A stretch of 47,690 nt of DNA, taken from assembly GCA_030426385.1 (NCBI GenBank), contig JAUHYI010000033.1, positions 1-47,690 of the forward strand. The letters run 5' to 3'. Position 1 is the first letter of the stretch. Every line of letters begins with the position of its first letter. The DNA is from Phycisphaerae bacterium. Lineage in GTDB: Bacteria; Planctomycetota; Phycisphaerae; Phycisphaerales; Phycisphaeraceae. A program made the translations under genes and the position numbers. The notes below the pieces were generated by a model. That model saw only the letters and a list, made by a program, of their open reading frames with translations, searched no databases and had not been told where the DNA came from. Shown here in pieces: positions 41,607-47,690 of the stretch.

Positions 41607-41639
41607 CCTCCGCCGTTTTCGAACGGCGGAGGTTTTTTT
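41607..41639 (+). terminator. strong rho-independent terminator
   Basis: CCTCCGCCGTT pairs perfectly with AACGGCGGAGG around a TTCG tetraloop, followed by seven T. It lies 80 nt after the DUF2383 gene and ends the small stress-type gene group. Confidence 0.96.
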
Positions 41640-41693
41640 CAGGGAGATTGGCGAAGGGTAATGTCTGGGGCGCGGGTGCCCGATAATGAAAAC

Positions 41694-42269
41694 ATGGCAA
41701 CTATTACGATGCAAACGGTGGCACCGATCACGCGCGACCAGATCGAACTGGTCACGCAGGCGCGGTCACGGCGTCGCAAGTTAGACCGGGCGGCCAAGGT
41801 GGCGGCGTTTGGAGGTTGGACATCGGGGGTGTTTGCGATGTTGACGTTGCCGTTTGTGTGGTCGAGTTGGGAAACATGTATGGTGGCCGCAGGTTTGGCG
41901 ATCGTGGCCTATCACGAATTCAAAGGTCGGCGATTGTTGTTGGCAATGGACGATCGCGGGCCCAGGCTGTTGGGGTTTAACCAGATTGGTTTTGCCTGCA
42001 TGATCGTGGTGTACTGCGCGTGGCAGATCGTGAAGGTCAGTCGCGGTGAAGGGGTCTATGCGGAGGCGATTGCATCCGAGCCGATGTTGGCCGACATGCT
42101 CGGGCCGATGGGTCATGTGATGCAGACGCTGGTCATGGGGATGTATGTCGCGATGATCGGCGCGACGGTGTTATTTCAAGGCGGGACGGCGTGGTACTAT
42201 TTTTCGCGTGGTCGGCTTGTGCGTGCGTATCGTGAGAAGACACCTGCCTGGGTGAATGCGCTGGTGTGA
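41694..42269 (+). CDS. uncharacterised four-helix membrane protein
   Basis: A 191-residue protein with about four hydrophobic helices (WTSGVFAMLTLPFVWSS; TCMVAAGLAIVAYHEF; GFACMIVVYCAWQIVKV; LVMGMYVAMIGATVLFQ) and a conserved-looking loop GRRLLLAMDDRGPRLLGFNQI. No family is recognised. ATG 41694 was chosen as it lies after the terminator and starts MATITMQTV; ATG 41661 is an alternative with AAGGG very close. A PqiA-like gene follows 27 nt later, so both probably share a transcript and a membrane role. Confidence 0.7.
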   Translation: MATITMQTVAPITRDQIELVTQARSRRRKLDRAAKVAAFGGWTSGVFAMLTLPFVWSSWETCMVAAGLAIVAYHEFKGRRLLLAMDDRGPRLLGFNQIGFACMIVVYCAWQIVKVSRGEGVYAEAIASEPMLADMLGPMGHVMQTLVMGMYVAMIGATVLFQGGTAWYYFSRGRLVRAYREKTPAWVNALV

Positions 42270-42296
42270 GTTGTGGGTGGGTGGTAGGCTAGAGCG

Positions 42297-42827
42297 ATGA
42301 GTGATGGGCGGTCGTCATTAATGAAGTTGAGTGCGACGCGCGCGGTGCGCGTGGGTGTGCCGATATTGCTGGGCGTGGCGACGTTCGCGTTGGGGCTGGG
42401 GTATGCGTTGCCGTTGATGAGTGTGGAGACGCTGGTTTTCTGGGAGGACCACTACACGTTGCCCGGGAGTGTGGTGAAGTTATGGCAAGGCGAAAAAATT
42501 GGCTTGGCCCTGTTGATCGGTTTGTTTTCGATCGCGTTTCCGGTGGTGAAGTTGCTCGTGATGGCATGGGTGTGGTGGTGGCCGATGGGTGATGTCAGGC
42601 GGGTGAGTGTGATCCATTGGTTGGGCGTGTTGGGCAAGTGGTCGATGCTGGATGTTTTCGTGGTGGCGATGATCGTGGTGTTGGTGCAATCGAAAGGGAT
42701 GTTGGATGCGTCGCCGAAAGCGGGTTTGTATGCGTTTACCGTGGCGGTGGTGTTGAGCACGGTGAGTTCGATCTGGATCGAACGGGTGGCCAGGCATGTG
42801 GGCGAGGACGGGCAACACGCGGGGTGA
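42297..42827 (+). CDS. PqiA-like membrane protein (single domain)
   Basis: A 176-residue inner-membrane protein with four hydrophobic helices. Blocks GYALPLMSV, LVFWEDHYTLPGSVVKLW and the diagnostic GKWSMLDVFVVAMIVVLVQ match one half of paraquat-inducible protein A, which has two such halves; single-half versions are common. PqiA helps maintain the outer membrane with MCE-domain PqiB, which is not in the window. It is only 27 nt after the previous membrane protein. Confidence 0.82.
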   Translation: MSDGRSSLMKLSATRAVRVGVPILLGVATFALGLGYALPLMSVETLVFWEDHYTLPGSVVKLWQGEKIGLALLIGLFSIAFPVVKLLVMAWVWWWPMGDVRRVSVIHWLGVLGKWSMLDVFVVAMIVVLVQSKGMLDASPKAGLYAFTVAVVLSTVSSIWIERVARHVGEDGQHAG

Positions 42828-42929
42828 CGCGGGTTGGGGTTGGGTGTGGCAATGCTAAAGTGAGGTGATGCGGTATGGGGTGGGGAAGTGTGGGGTTGGG
42901 GAGTGTGTGTGCGGGGGTATGATGGGGGG

Positions 42930-43292
42930 ATGAAGATTTATGATTTGATTGGTGAAGAAGGTTTCGCACGCTTGGTGTCGGGGTTTTATCGTCGTGTGAA
43001 GACGGATGATTTGTTGGGACCGATGTATCCCGCCGACGATTTTGAAGGAGCCGAGGCACGGCTGCGCGGTTTTCTGGTGCAACGATTTGGTGGGCCTGAT
43101 GATTACAGTCGTGAGCGAGGTCATCCTCGGCTGCGTATGCGACACGCACCGTTTGCGATTGATCAAGCGGCGCGTGATCGATGGGTAGCATTGATGGATG
43201 AGTCGCTGGAGGAAGCGGCGTTGCCAGAAGATGTGACGAACGCGCTGCGTGCATTTTTTGGTGACGTGGCAACGTTCATGATGAATCGGTGA
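42930..43292 (+). CDS. group II truncated haemoglobin
   Basis: A 120-residue haem protein of the 2/2 globin fold. It begins MKIYDLIGEEGFARLVSGFYRRVKTDDLLGPMYP. The proximal His is in RMRHAPFAI, and the later WVALMDESL and FFGDVATFM helices match TrHbO. Roles in the family are O2 or NO handling. ATG 42930 follows a GGGGGGA run; the longer start at 42888 would add a Gly/Val-rich leader not found in the family. It lies between PqiA and an acyltransferase gene. Confidence 0.9.
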   Translation: MKIYDLIGEEGFARLVSGFYRRVKTDDLLGPMYPADDFEGAEARLRGFLVQRFGGPDDYSRERGHPRLRMRHAPFAIDQAARDRWVALMDESLEEAALPEDVTNALRAFFGDVATFMMNR

Positions 43293-43371
43293 GCGGGGAT
43301 GGATGGGTGTGGGGAAGTGCGGACAAATCGGAGGCAAGCTGGGGAAAGCGGGAGAAAATGCGGGGGCTACA

Positions 43372-44622
43372 ATGTTGGCCATGCATATTTGTAAGCGGAT
43401 TGCGTATCAGTTTGTGCCAGCGAAACCGAATCGGGTGATCGCCTGGTTGATGCGGCCATATGTGCGGCATTGGTTAATGCGTCGGGCGTTGGATGTTCGG
43501 CGGGTACAGGTGTCGGGATTGGAAGAATGGCGGGCCTTGCATCGATCCGGCGATCGGTTGTTGATCACAAGCAATCATCCTGCTCACGCGGATGGTTACA
43601 CGTTGGCGTGGTGTCTGCATCATCATGGCTTGCCGTCGCAGTTTGTGACCGACTACGCGAACATGGTGACTGGCGATCCGATTGAAATGGCGGTGTTGCG
43701 AGCATGCGGGACGTTTTCGATTAATCCGCATGATTTTGATCCAGCCAGTTTCAAAACAGCGATGAAAATTCTGACGGGAAAAAATCGACATCGCGCGGTG
43801 TTGTATTTTCCTGAGGGAAATATTTTCATGGCCAATGATCGTGTCAATCGTTTTCATGACGGTTCGTTTTATTTGGCCACGCGAGCGGCGCAACGATTGG
43901 AACGGCAGGATGGTTCGCATCGCATGCACGTGTGTCCGTTGGCGGTGAAATTTACACACATGGTTGACGCGCGATCGGCATTGGAAAATGCGGTTGCTGA
44001 TTTGCAGGATTACTTGCAGGTGCAGCGACAGGCGCTGAGTACGCAACCGACGGACGTGTTGAGCGCGTTGGGCGTTGCGGCGGTGAATCATACGGCCAGA
44101 CAAGTGGGTTGCCACGTGGTGATGCGCACGGTTGGGGAATTGCCGACAGTGTTGAACCAAGTGGTGGGCGAATTGGAACAGGCATTGGGGATTGATTCAG
44201 CGAAAGACGGGGTAAGTGAATCCTCGGAAAAACTGGCAATGGTGCGCCGGGTTTTTTACGGGCAATTGAATGCGGGCCAGATGGATGCGCCACGGGTTGA
44301 GGCATTGAGCGCGTTGTTGAATTTTGCCCTGCGGTTGGATAGTTATGCACTGGATTATGTGTGTGAAAAGCCGACGCTGGATCGAGTCAGCGAAACGGTG
44401 CATGCGATTTACGACGACCTGCACAACGAGCGATTGCGTTTGCGTTTGCCGATGTTGGCGATGGTACGGGGTGGCGAGCCGATTGCGGTGGTCAGTCCGA
44501 CGAAAAACGATCGTTCGAAACAAGCAATTCATGATTTAGCCCATGAATCGCAACGCGCGACCCAGAGGCTGGTGGATCAGATGAATGCGGCCAATGATCA
44601 GCCCGGCGCGGAAATGTTTTAG
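43372..44622 (+). CDS. PlsC-like acyltransferase (1-acylglycerol-3-phosphate type)
   Basis: Membrane-associated acyltransferase, 416 residues. The HX4D catalytic block is SNHPAHADGYT (His69, Asp74) and the third block LYFPEGNIFM replaces the usual EGTR. Residues after about 230 are an extra helical region with no clear assignment (for example EALSALLNFALRLDSYALDYVCEKPTLDRV). ATG 43372 was chosen; ATG 43381 is equally possible. Phospholipid synthesis is the default role, but the long C-terminal part suggests another acyl acceptor. It follows the globin gene by 79 nt. Confidence 0.8.
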   Translation: MLAMHICKRIAYQFVPAKPNRVIAWLMRPYVRHWLMRRALDVRRVQVSGLEEWRALHRSGDRLLITSNHPAHADGYTLAWCLHHHGLPSQFVTDYANMVTGDPIEMAVLRACGTFSINPHDFDPASFKTAMKILTGKNRHRAVLYFPEGNIFMANDRVNRFHDGSFYLATRAAQRLERQDGSHRMHVCPLAVKFTHMVDARSALENAVADLQDYLQVQRQALSTQPTDVLSALGVAAVNHTARQVGCHVVMRTVGELPTVLNQVVGELEQALGIDSAKDGVSESSEKLAMVRRVFYGQLNAGQMDAPRVEALSALLNFALRLDSYALDYVCEKPTLDRVSETVHAIYDDLHNERLRLRLPMLAMVRGGEPIAVVSPTKNDRSKQAIHDLAHESQRATQRLVDQMNAANDQPGAEMF

Positions 44623-44635
44623 CAGACTGCTACTA

Positions 44636-44706
44636 AAAAATACCAATCGTAAATATGCCTTGCCTCTGTAAGTCCCCCCCCCACCCCCCTCACCCACCAC
44701 ACAGTT
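44636..44706. repeat. C-run gap between convergent genes
   Basis: Runs of nine and six C (about 44674-44689) face a G-motif copy (GCGGGGGAACTGTGGGGGGG, about 44714-44734) that also encodes the last residues of the VOC protein. This is another inverted pair of the dispersed G motif. Confidence 0.5.
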
Positions 44707-45222
44707 TCAATCACGCGGGGGAACTGTGGGGGGGTTAAGATCTTGGAAGAACTCGATGACTTCGCCGTTGATACCACGGACGAAGGCGATGCGGACTTTG
44801 AGGAATTCGGTGTTGGGCAATTTGTTTTCTTGTTGGGCGTTGAACGGTTCGGTTTGCGAAGTTGCGCCTGCGGCTAAGGCGGCGTGGTAACAGCCATCAA
44901 CGTCATCGGTGGTCAGCGCGAAATGGAGCAGGCGTTGATTTTCGTCGGCTGTCGGCGCATTTTTTTCGTTAGCGTTTTCATCAGTAGGGCGTTCGAAAAT
45001 TTCAACATGCGAGGCGGTTTTTCCCTCGCCTGATGCGCGGATGATGATGGCGCGTTGCGGGGCGCCACCCCATTGATAGATCGGGGTCATGCCCAGGGCG
45101 TTCTGGTAAAACGCGACGGTGCGATCGAATTGCGTGGACCACAGTGCGACGTGATGAAACGCGAGCAGGGCAGGAGGTGCCGATGCGGATGCCGATGGGT
45201 TGTTGTTGTTGGCCATGGGCAT
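44707..45222 (-). CDS. VOC-superfamily (glyoxalase/bleomycin resistance-like) protein
   Basis: A 171-residue VOC-fold protein. It shows the paired beta-alpha-beta modules: LLAFHHVALWSTQFDRTVAFYQNALGMTPIYQW with metal His24 or His25, and later LLHFALTTDDVDGCYHAALAAGA, FVRGINGEVIEFFQDL with metal Glu. Members isomerise glyoxal adducts or cleave/dioxygenate small aromatics, so the reaction is unassigned. ATG 45222 or ATG 45216 (MANNNNPS) are both possible. The C-terminal tail TVPPRD comes from the G motif. It is next to a dioxygenase gene on the same strand, 200 nt apart and separated by a hairpin element. Confidence 0.82.
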   Translation of the reverse strand: MPMANNNNPSASASAPPALLAFHHVALWSTQFDRTVAFYQNALGMTPIYQWGGAPQRAIIIRASGEGKTASHVEIFERPTDENANEKNAPTADENQRLLHFALTTDDVDGCYHAALAAGATSQTEPFNAQQENKLPNTEFLKVRIAFVRGINGEVIEFFQDLNPPTVPPRD

Positions 45223-45301
45223 AGATTAGCAGGAAATGCAGTTGTTTCGCTTGGCCTATAAATTCGCGCACGAGTGGCGCATCATACTGATTCCATGAAT
45301 T

Positions 45302-45350
45302 TTTAGCGTGCGATTCCCCGTTAGCCGCCGCCCTAGGGGCGGCGGCTAAC
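45302..45350 (+). repeat. short GTTAGCCGCCGCCC hairpin (copy a5) with 24-bp lead shared with 47509
   Basis: GTTAGCCGCCGCCC, a 3-nt loop, and GGGCGGCGGCTAAC form perfect 14-bp arms (45320-45350), an internally shortened version of the 77-nt hairpin. The 24 bases before and into it (45302-45325) recur without change at 47509-47532 next to the transposase fragment. GAGTTCTAAGCGGGATGGG follows, a variant of the shared terminal repeat. Confidence 0.7.
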
Positions 45351-45423
45351 GAGCGAGTTCTAAGCGGGATGGGCAACACAGGCGCTAGTCGACATGTGAT
45401 TGCCTTCATGCTTGTGAGTTTCT

Positions 45424-46461
45424 TCAGGTGTTGTGGTCGCAGATGGCTTCTTTTTGCCAACGGATGTCTTCGTCAAAATCAGTGGTGTGTAGCTGTTTTT
45501 TTTGCCAGTAATATTTCAGGTGGTCGTGGCCTTGCCAGTCGGCATAGACTTCTTCCCATGTCAGCGCATTGCCATGCACGTTGAATGAGCGATCGTTGAT
45601 TGGTTCGGATTCGGGTTGGTAACGAAAGTCGCAACTCAAACGCACGTGTTGTTTGTCGGTAGCGGGGATGGCCGCGTGAACGGTCAGGCTATGAAATGTC
45701 AGGACATCACCTGCGCGGTAGCGCGTGGTGAGGTATTGCGGTTGCTTGTCGCATACATCGACGATCCATTCGCCAGCGCCAGCCACGCGTCGTCCCTGAT
45801 AGATGCCGCGTTGGTGTGATCCTGGGAAAATAGCCAAGCCGCCCATGGTGTCGGGCACGTCGCCGATGGGCAGCCACGCGGTCCATGTTTCGCGCGTGCC
45901 TTGAATGTGAATGTAATCCTGATGCGCGGGGGTTGGGGCGATGTGGGGTGATGGCAGGATCAGTCGTGTGATGTGGCGAGGATGAACGAACGGCTGTTCG
46001 CCGAACAAGGTGTGATACATCCGGAGCATGTTAGGCTCGTGAGCCAGAGCGTGAAACGATTCGAGTTTCTGGACCTGTTGATAGATATGTTTAGGCACGC
46101 CGACACCGCCGTAGCCGACTTGCTCCGCGCTGAGTTGGTGAACGGCCTGGGTGTTAATCGTGCCGTTGTCGTCGGGTGGATTGTGGGCATGAACGTGTGG
46201 ATCGAGCAGGCCGTGCTGGTTGAGAATGTTGAGCAGATCCAGTCGCAAGGCCAGGACATTTTCGCGCGGCAGTAGTCCGGGGAAAAACAGATAGCCCTGG
46301 CGCTGGGCGTGATCGCGGAGTGCGTCGGGATCGTCGAGCCCTGGCGTGGCGTCGGCGAATTCACCGGCGATCGTTGGGCCGACCGAGTGCGACGGGGCGT
46401 CATCGGCGGGCTGGGGGGAAGGGGTGTGCGTGGGTGTGCGGTGGGGTGCGGCGTCCATCAT
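45424..46461 (-). CDS. phytanoyl-CoA dioxygenase family protein, second
   Basis: Fe(II)/2-oxoglutarate oxygenase of 345 residues. Metal ligands are AHQDYIHI (His180, Asp182) and SLTVHAAI (His262), with Arg in RLSCDFRYQ (Arg274) for 2-oxoglutarate. The N-terminal 30 residues are Pro/His/Ser/Ala-rich and encoded by a G-rich tract, so the native domain may begin near ATPGLDDPDALRDHA. It is divergent from an AraC regulator across about 100 nt that hold a palindrome. Such PhyH-AraC pairs are common and suggest substrate-controlled expression. Unlike the first PhyH at 30.7 kb, identity appears low. Confidence 0.87.
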   Translation of the reverse strand: MMDAAPHRTPTHTPSPQPADDAPSHSVGPTIAGEFADATPGLDDPDALRDHAQRQGYLFFPGLLPRENVLALRLDLLNILNQHGLLDPHVHAHNPPDDNGTINTQAVHQLSAEQVGYGGVGVPKHIYQQVQKLESFHALAHEPNMLRMYHTLFGEQPFVHPRHITRLILPSPHIAPTPAHQDYIHIQGTRETWTAWLPIGDVPDTMGGLAIFPGSHQRGIYQGRRVAGAGEWIVDVCDKQPQYLTTRYRAGDVLTFHSLTVHAAIPATDKQHVRLSCDFRYQPESEPINDRSFNVHGNALTWEEVYADWQGHDHLKYYWQKKQLHTTDFDEDIRWQKEAICDHNT

Positions 46462-46482
46462 AGGGGTAATTTTAGGGGTTGG

Positions 46483-46500
46483 CCTACCCGATCGGATAGG
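46483..46500. promoter_or_regulatory. 18-bp palindrome in PhyH-AraC divergent region
   Basis: CCTACCCGATCGGATAGG equals its own reverse complement at 16 of 18 positions. It lies 21 nt upstream of the PhyH start and 22 nt upstream of a TATAAT at 46522-46527, so it could control both divergent genes. Confidence 0.55.
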
Positions 46501-46521
46501 TTTGATCGGCGCACAATCATG

Positions 46522-46527
46522 TATAAT
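46522..46527 (+). promoter_or_regulatory. TATAAT candidate -10 for AraC gene
   Basis: A perfect -10 hexamer 33 nt before the chosen ATG 46561. TTGATC at 46502-46507 is the nearest -35-like box but the 14-nt spacer is short, which would fit an activator-dependent promoter. Confidence 0.45.
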
Positions 46528-46560
46528 CCAATCAAATTATCTGGAAATAGGATGAAAAAC

Positions 46561-47433
46561 ATGTCTAAACACGCGGCCGATGAATTGGATCCTGCGATTG
46601 TGTTGGCCAATGACTATGTGTTTGGTGCCGGGCAGGTGGTCGAGCATCGGCGGGTGGAAACGCGGATGTTGTTGATGTGTCGGCGGGGTCAGGGCCGAGT
46701 GTCGGTGCGTTGGGGTGATCAGTCGGTGACCGAATTATTTAAGGCTGGGGTGACGATGATGTTGCCGTGGGGTCATCGGGTTCGTTACGAGGCTGCGGCG
46801 GATGATCCGATGGTAGTGGCGGGCGTGCATGTGATTCCGAACTTGGCCCCGGGTCGATTCGAGCGCGGTGCGGAGCATGGCCGAGGTGGTCCGTTGGCAG
46901 GTGTGGCGTGGCGGCGCGATGTGCCGATCGCGGCGCTTGATCGTGTGGTGCGTTTGCCAGAAGCGTGTCCGCGCGGGTTGATCGGATTGGTGGATTATTG
47001 CGTGTGGCTGTTCCGACAGGAAGTGGTGCCTGAGCGTTGTGCTCGTGATGCGGGGCGCTGTCAACTGGATGCGTGGTTGCAAGCGTTGCGTTTGCCTGGT
47101 GATGATGTGCCGCCGCGCTTGGGGCAGTTGCTCGCCTGGATCGATACGCGTTTGGATCAAACGATTCGCGTGAGTGATTTGGCCGACGTGGCCGATTGCA
47201 GTGAGGCCACGGTCACGCGATGGTTTCATAAATACCAGAACATGTCGCCGGTGCATTATTTGCAGCAGGAACGCATCGGGTTGGCTCAGCAACTGTTGAC
47301 ATCGACCTCATTGCCAATCGCGGACATCGGCCCGCGCGTGGGCATCCCTCAGCCGGAGTATTTTTATCGTTTGTTTCGTCGGGCTACGGGAATCAGCCCG
47401 TCGGCGTATCGCAAGCGCGGATCGTTATTGTGA
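46561..47433 (+). CDS. AraC-family transcriptional regulator
   Basis: A 290-residue regulator. The N-terminal half is a cupin-like sensor (ETRMLLMCRRGQGRVSVRWGDQ, FKAGVTMMLPWGHRVRYEA). The C-terminal double helix-turn-helix covers about residues 188-285: DLADVADCSEATVTRWFHKYQNMSPVHYLQQERIGLAQQLL, then IADIGPRVGIPQPEYFYRLFRRATGISPSAYRK. AGGA 8 nt upstream supports ATG 46561; in-frame ATG 46552 and 46519 are alternatives. It is divergent from the PhyH dioxygenase gene and likely controls it. Confidence 0.92.
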   Translation: MSKHAADELDPAIVLANDYVFGAGQVVEHRRVETRMLLMCRRGQGRVSVRWGDQSVTELFKAGVTMMLPWGHRVRYEAAADDPMVVAGVHVIPNLAPGRFERGAEHGRGGPLAGVAWRRDVPIAALDRVVRLPEACPRGLIGLVDYCVWLFRQEVVPERCARDAGRCQLDAWLQALRLPGDDVPPRLGQLLAWIDTRLDQTIRVSDLADVADCSEATVTRWFHKYQNMSPVHYLQQERIGLAQQLLTSTSLPIADIGPRVGIPQPEYFYRLFRRATGISPSAYRKRGSLL

Positions 47434-47508
47434 TGGGGTTATGATCATTGTTTGGGGCATCCCCGCAGCAAGCGTTACGTTTTCGGCGTGTAAGACGGAT
47501 TCTATATG

Positions 47509-47532
47509 TTTAGCGTGCGATTCCCCGTTAGC
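47509..47532 (+). repeat. truncated hairpin-element copy next to transposase
   Basis: Identical for 24 bases to 45302-45325, after which the sequence changes to the transposase 3' end. The break falls at GTTAGC, where an insertion at a TA site would lie. Confidence 0.6.
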
Positions 47533-47538
47533 GCGTTT

Positions 47539-47690
47539 TCACCTTTTCCCTAGCGTGTATCCACAGTGCCAGAAGAAGTGGATCGCGTCGGTCGGGGTGA
47601 TGGTGTCCATCAATCTTTGCGTGTCACCCCACAGCTCTTTCACGTCGCGATGTCTGGCCGAACGCAGGCTCTGCTTGAGCTTGGAAAACG
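47539..47690 (-). mobile_element. IS630-family transposase, C-terminal end (partial)
   Basis: Open to the right window edge on the minus strand. The last 49 codons read FSKLKQSLRSARHRDVKELW, later TITPTDAIHFFWHCGYTLGK, then TGA. FSKLK...LR..R......LW......... ITP.....FF.H.GY is the usual end of IS630-type DDE transposases, where SKLK-rich and HAGY-like blocks close the protein. Catalytic residues lie outside the window. It abuts a truncated repeat at 47509-47532, so the element may have inserted there. Confidence 0.75.

Overview
The window looks like a chromosomal segment from a free-living Gram-negative bacterium, most likely a planctomycete (possibly Phycisphaerae-like). That placement is an inference. 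It rests on the mix of GxDLY/SGNH hydrolases, xylose-isomerase-type TIM barrels, a Gfo/Idh/MocA oxidoreductase, two phytanoyl-CoA-type dioxygenases, a BlaI/BlaR1-like pair and very G-rich intergenic DNA. No rRNA, tRNA, CRISPR array or phage module was seen.

Region by region. 1-4.4 kb: SGNH hydrolase (5' end cut by the window), DoxX-like membrane protein, CPA2 antiporter, secreted SGNH hydrolase. 4.6-5.4 kb: ruvA with a Gly-rich insertion. 5.5-10.6 kb: a likely operon of ROK repressor, PIG-L deacetylase, TIM-barrel isomerase, Gfo/Idh/MocA oxidoreductase and NagB-like isomerase, which reads as amino-sugar catabolism. 10.8-16.7 kb: kinase-fold protein with a methyltransferase-like N-terminus, membrane-anchored thioredoxin, acyl-CoA ligase, and a GT2/methyltransferase pair. 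16.9-20.7 kb: two tandem paralogous sugar isomerase/epimerases facing a divergent GntR regulator. 21-24 kb: PHP phosphoesterase, tpx, cysK. 24.5-25.6 kb: a protein of unknown function with a 77-residue X-Pro rod. 26-30.2 kb: ferric iron ABC transporter (permease-type fbpABC) with a palindrome upstream. 30.7-35.4 kb: PhyH dioxygenase, then BlaI and an M56/BlaR1 protein. 35.8-40 kb: RNase Z-like MBL protein, rsmJ, OmpR/histidine kinase pair. 40.3-44.6 kb: DUF1328, small lipoprotein-like protein, DUF2383 bundle protein, membrane protein, PqiA-like protein, truncated haemoglobin, acyltransferase. 44.7-47.7 kb: VOC protein, PhyH dioxygenase divergent from an AraC regulator, and the C-terminal end of an IS630-type transposase.

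The most unusual content lies between genes. There are (i) a modular family of short elements with shared terminal inverted repeats and one of two hairpin cores (about 77 nt GTTAGCCGCCGCC... or CTCCCGG-TGAATA-CCGGGAG), (ii) a TA-ended MITE-like pair starting TAGAGC, (iii) a recurrent G-rich motif that also appears inside coding sequences (ruvA, ROK gene, PHP tail, BlaR1) as in-frame low-complexity peptide, and (iv) a segment of about 10 kb (about 25-35.5 kb) whose strand composition is opposite to both flanks, bracketed by members of family (i), which suggests an inversion.
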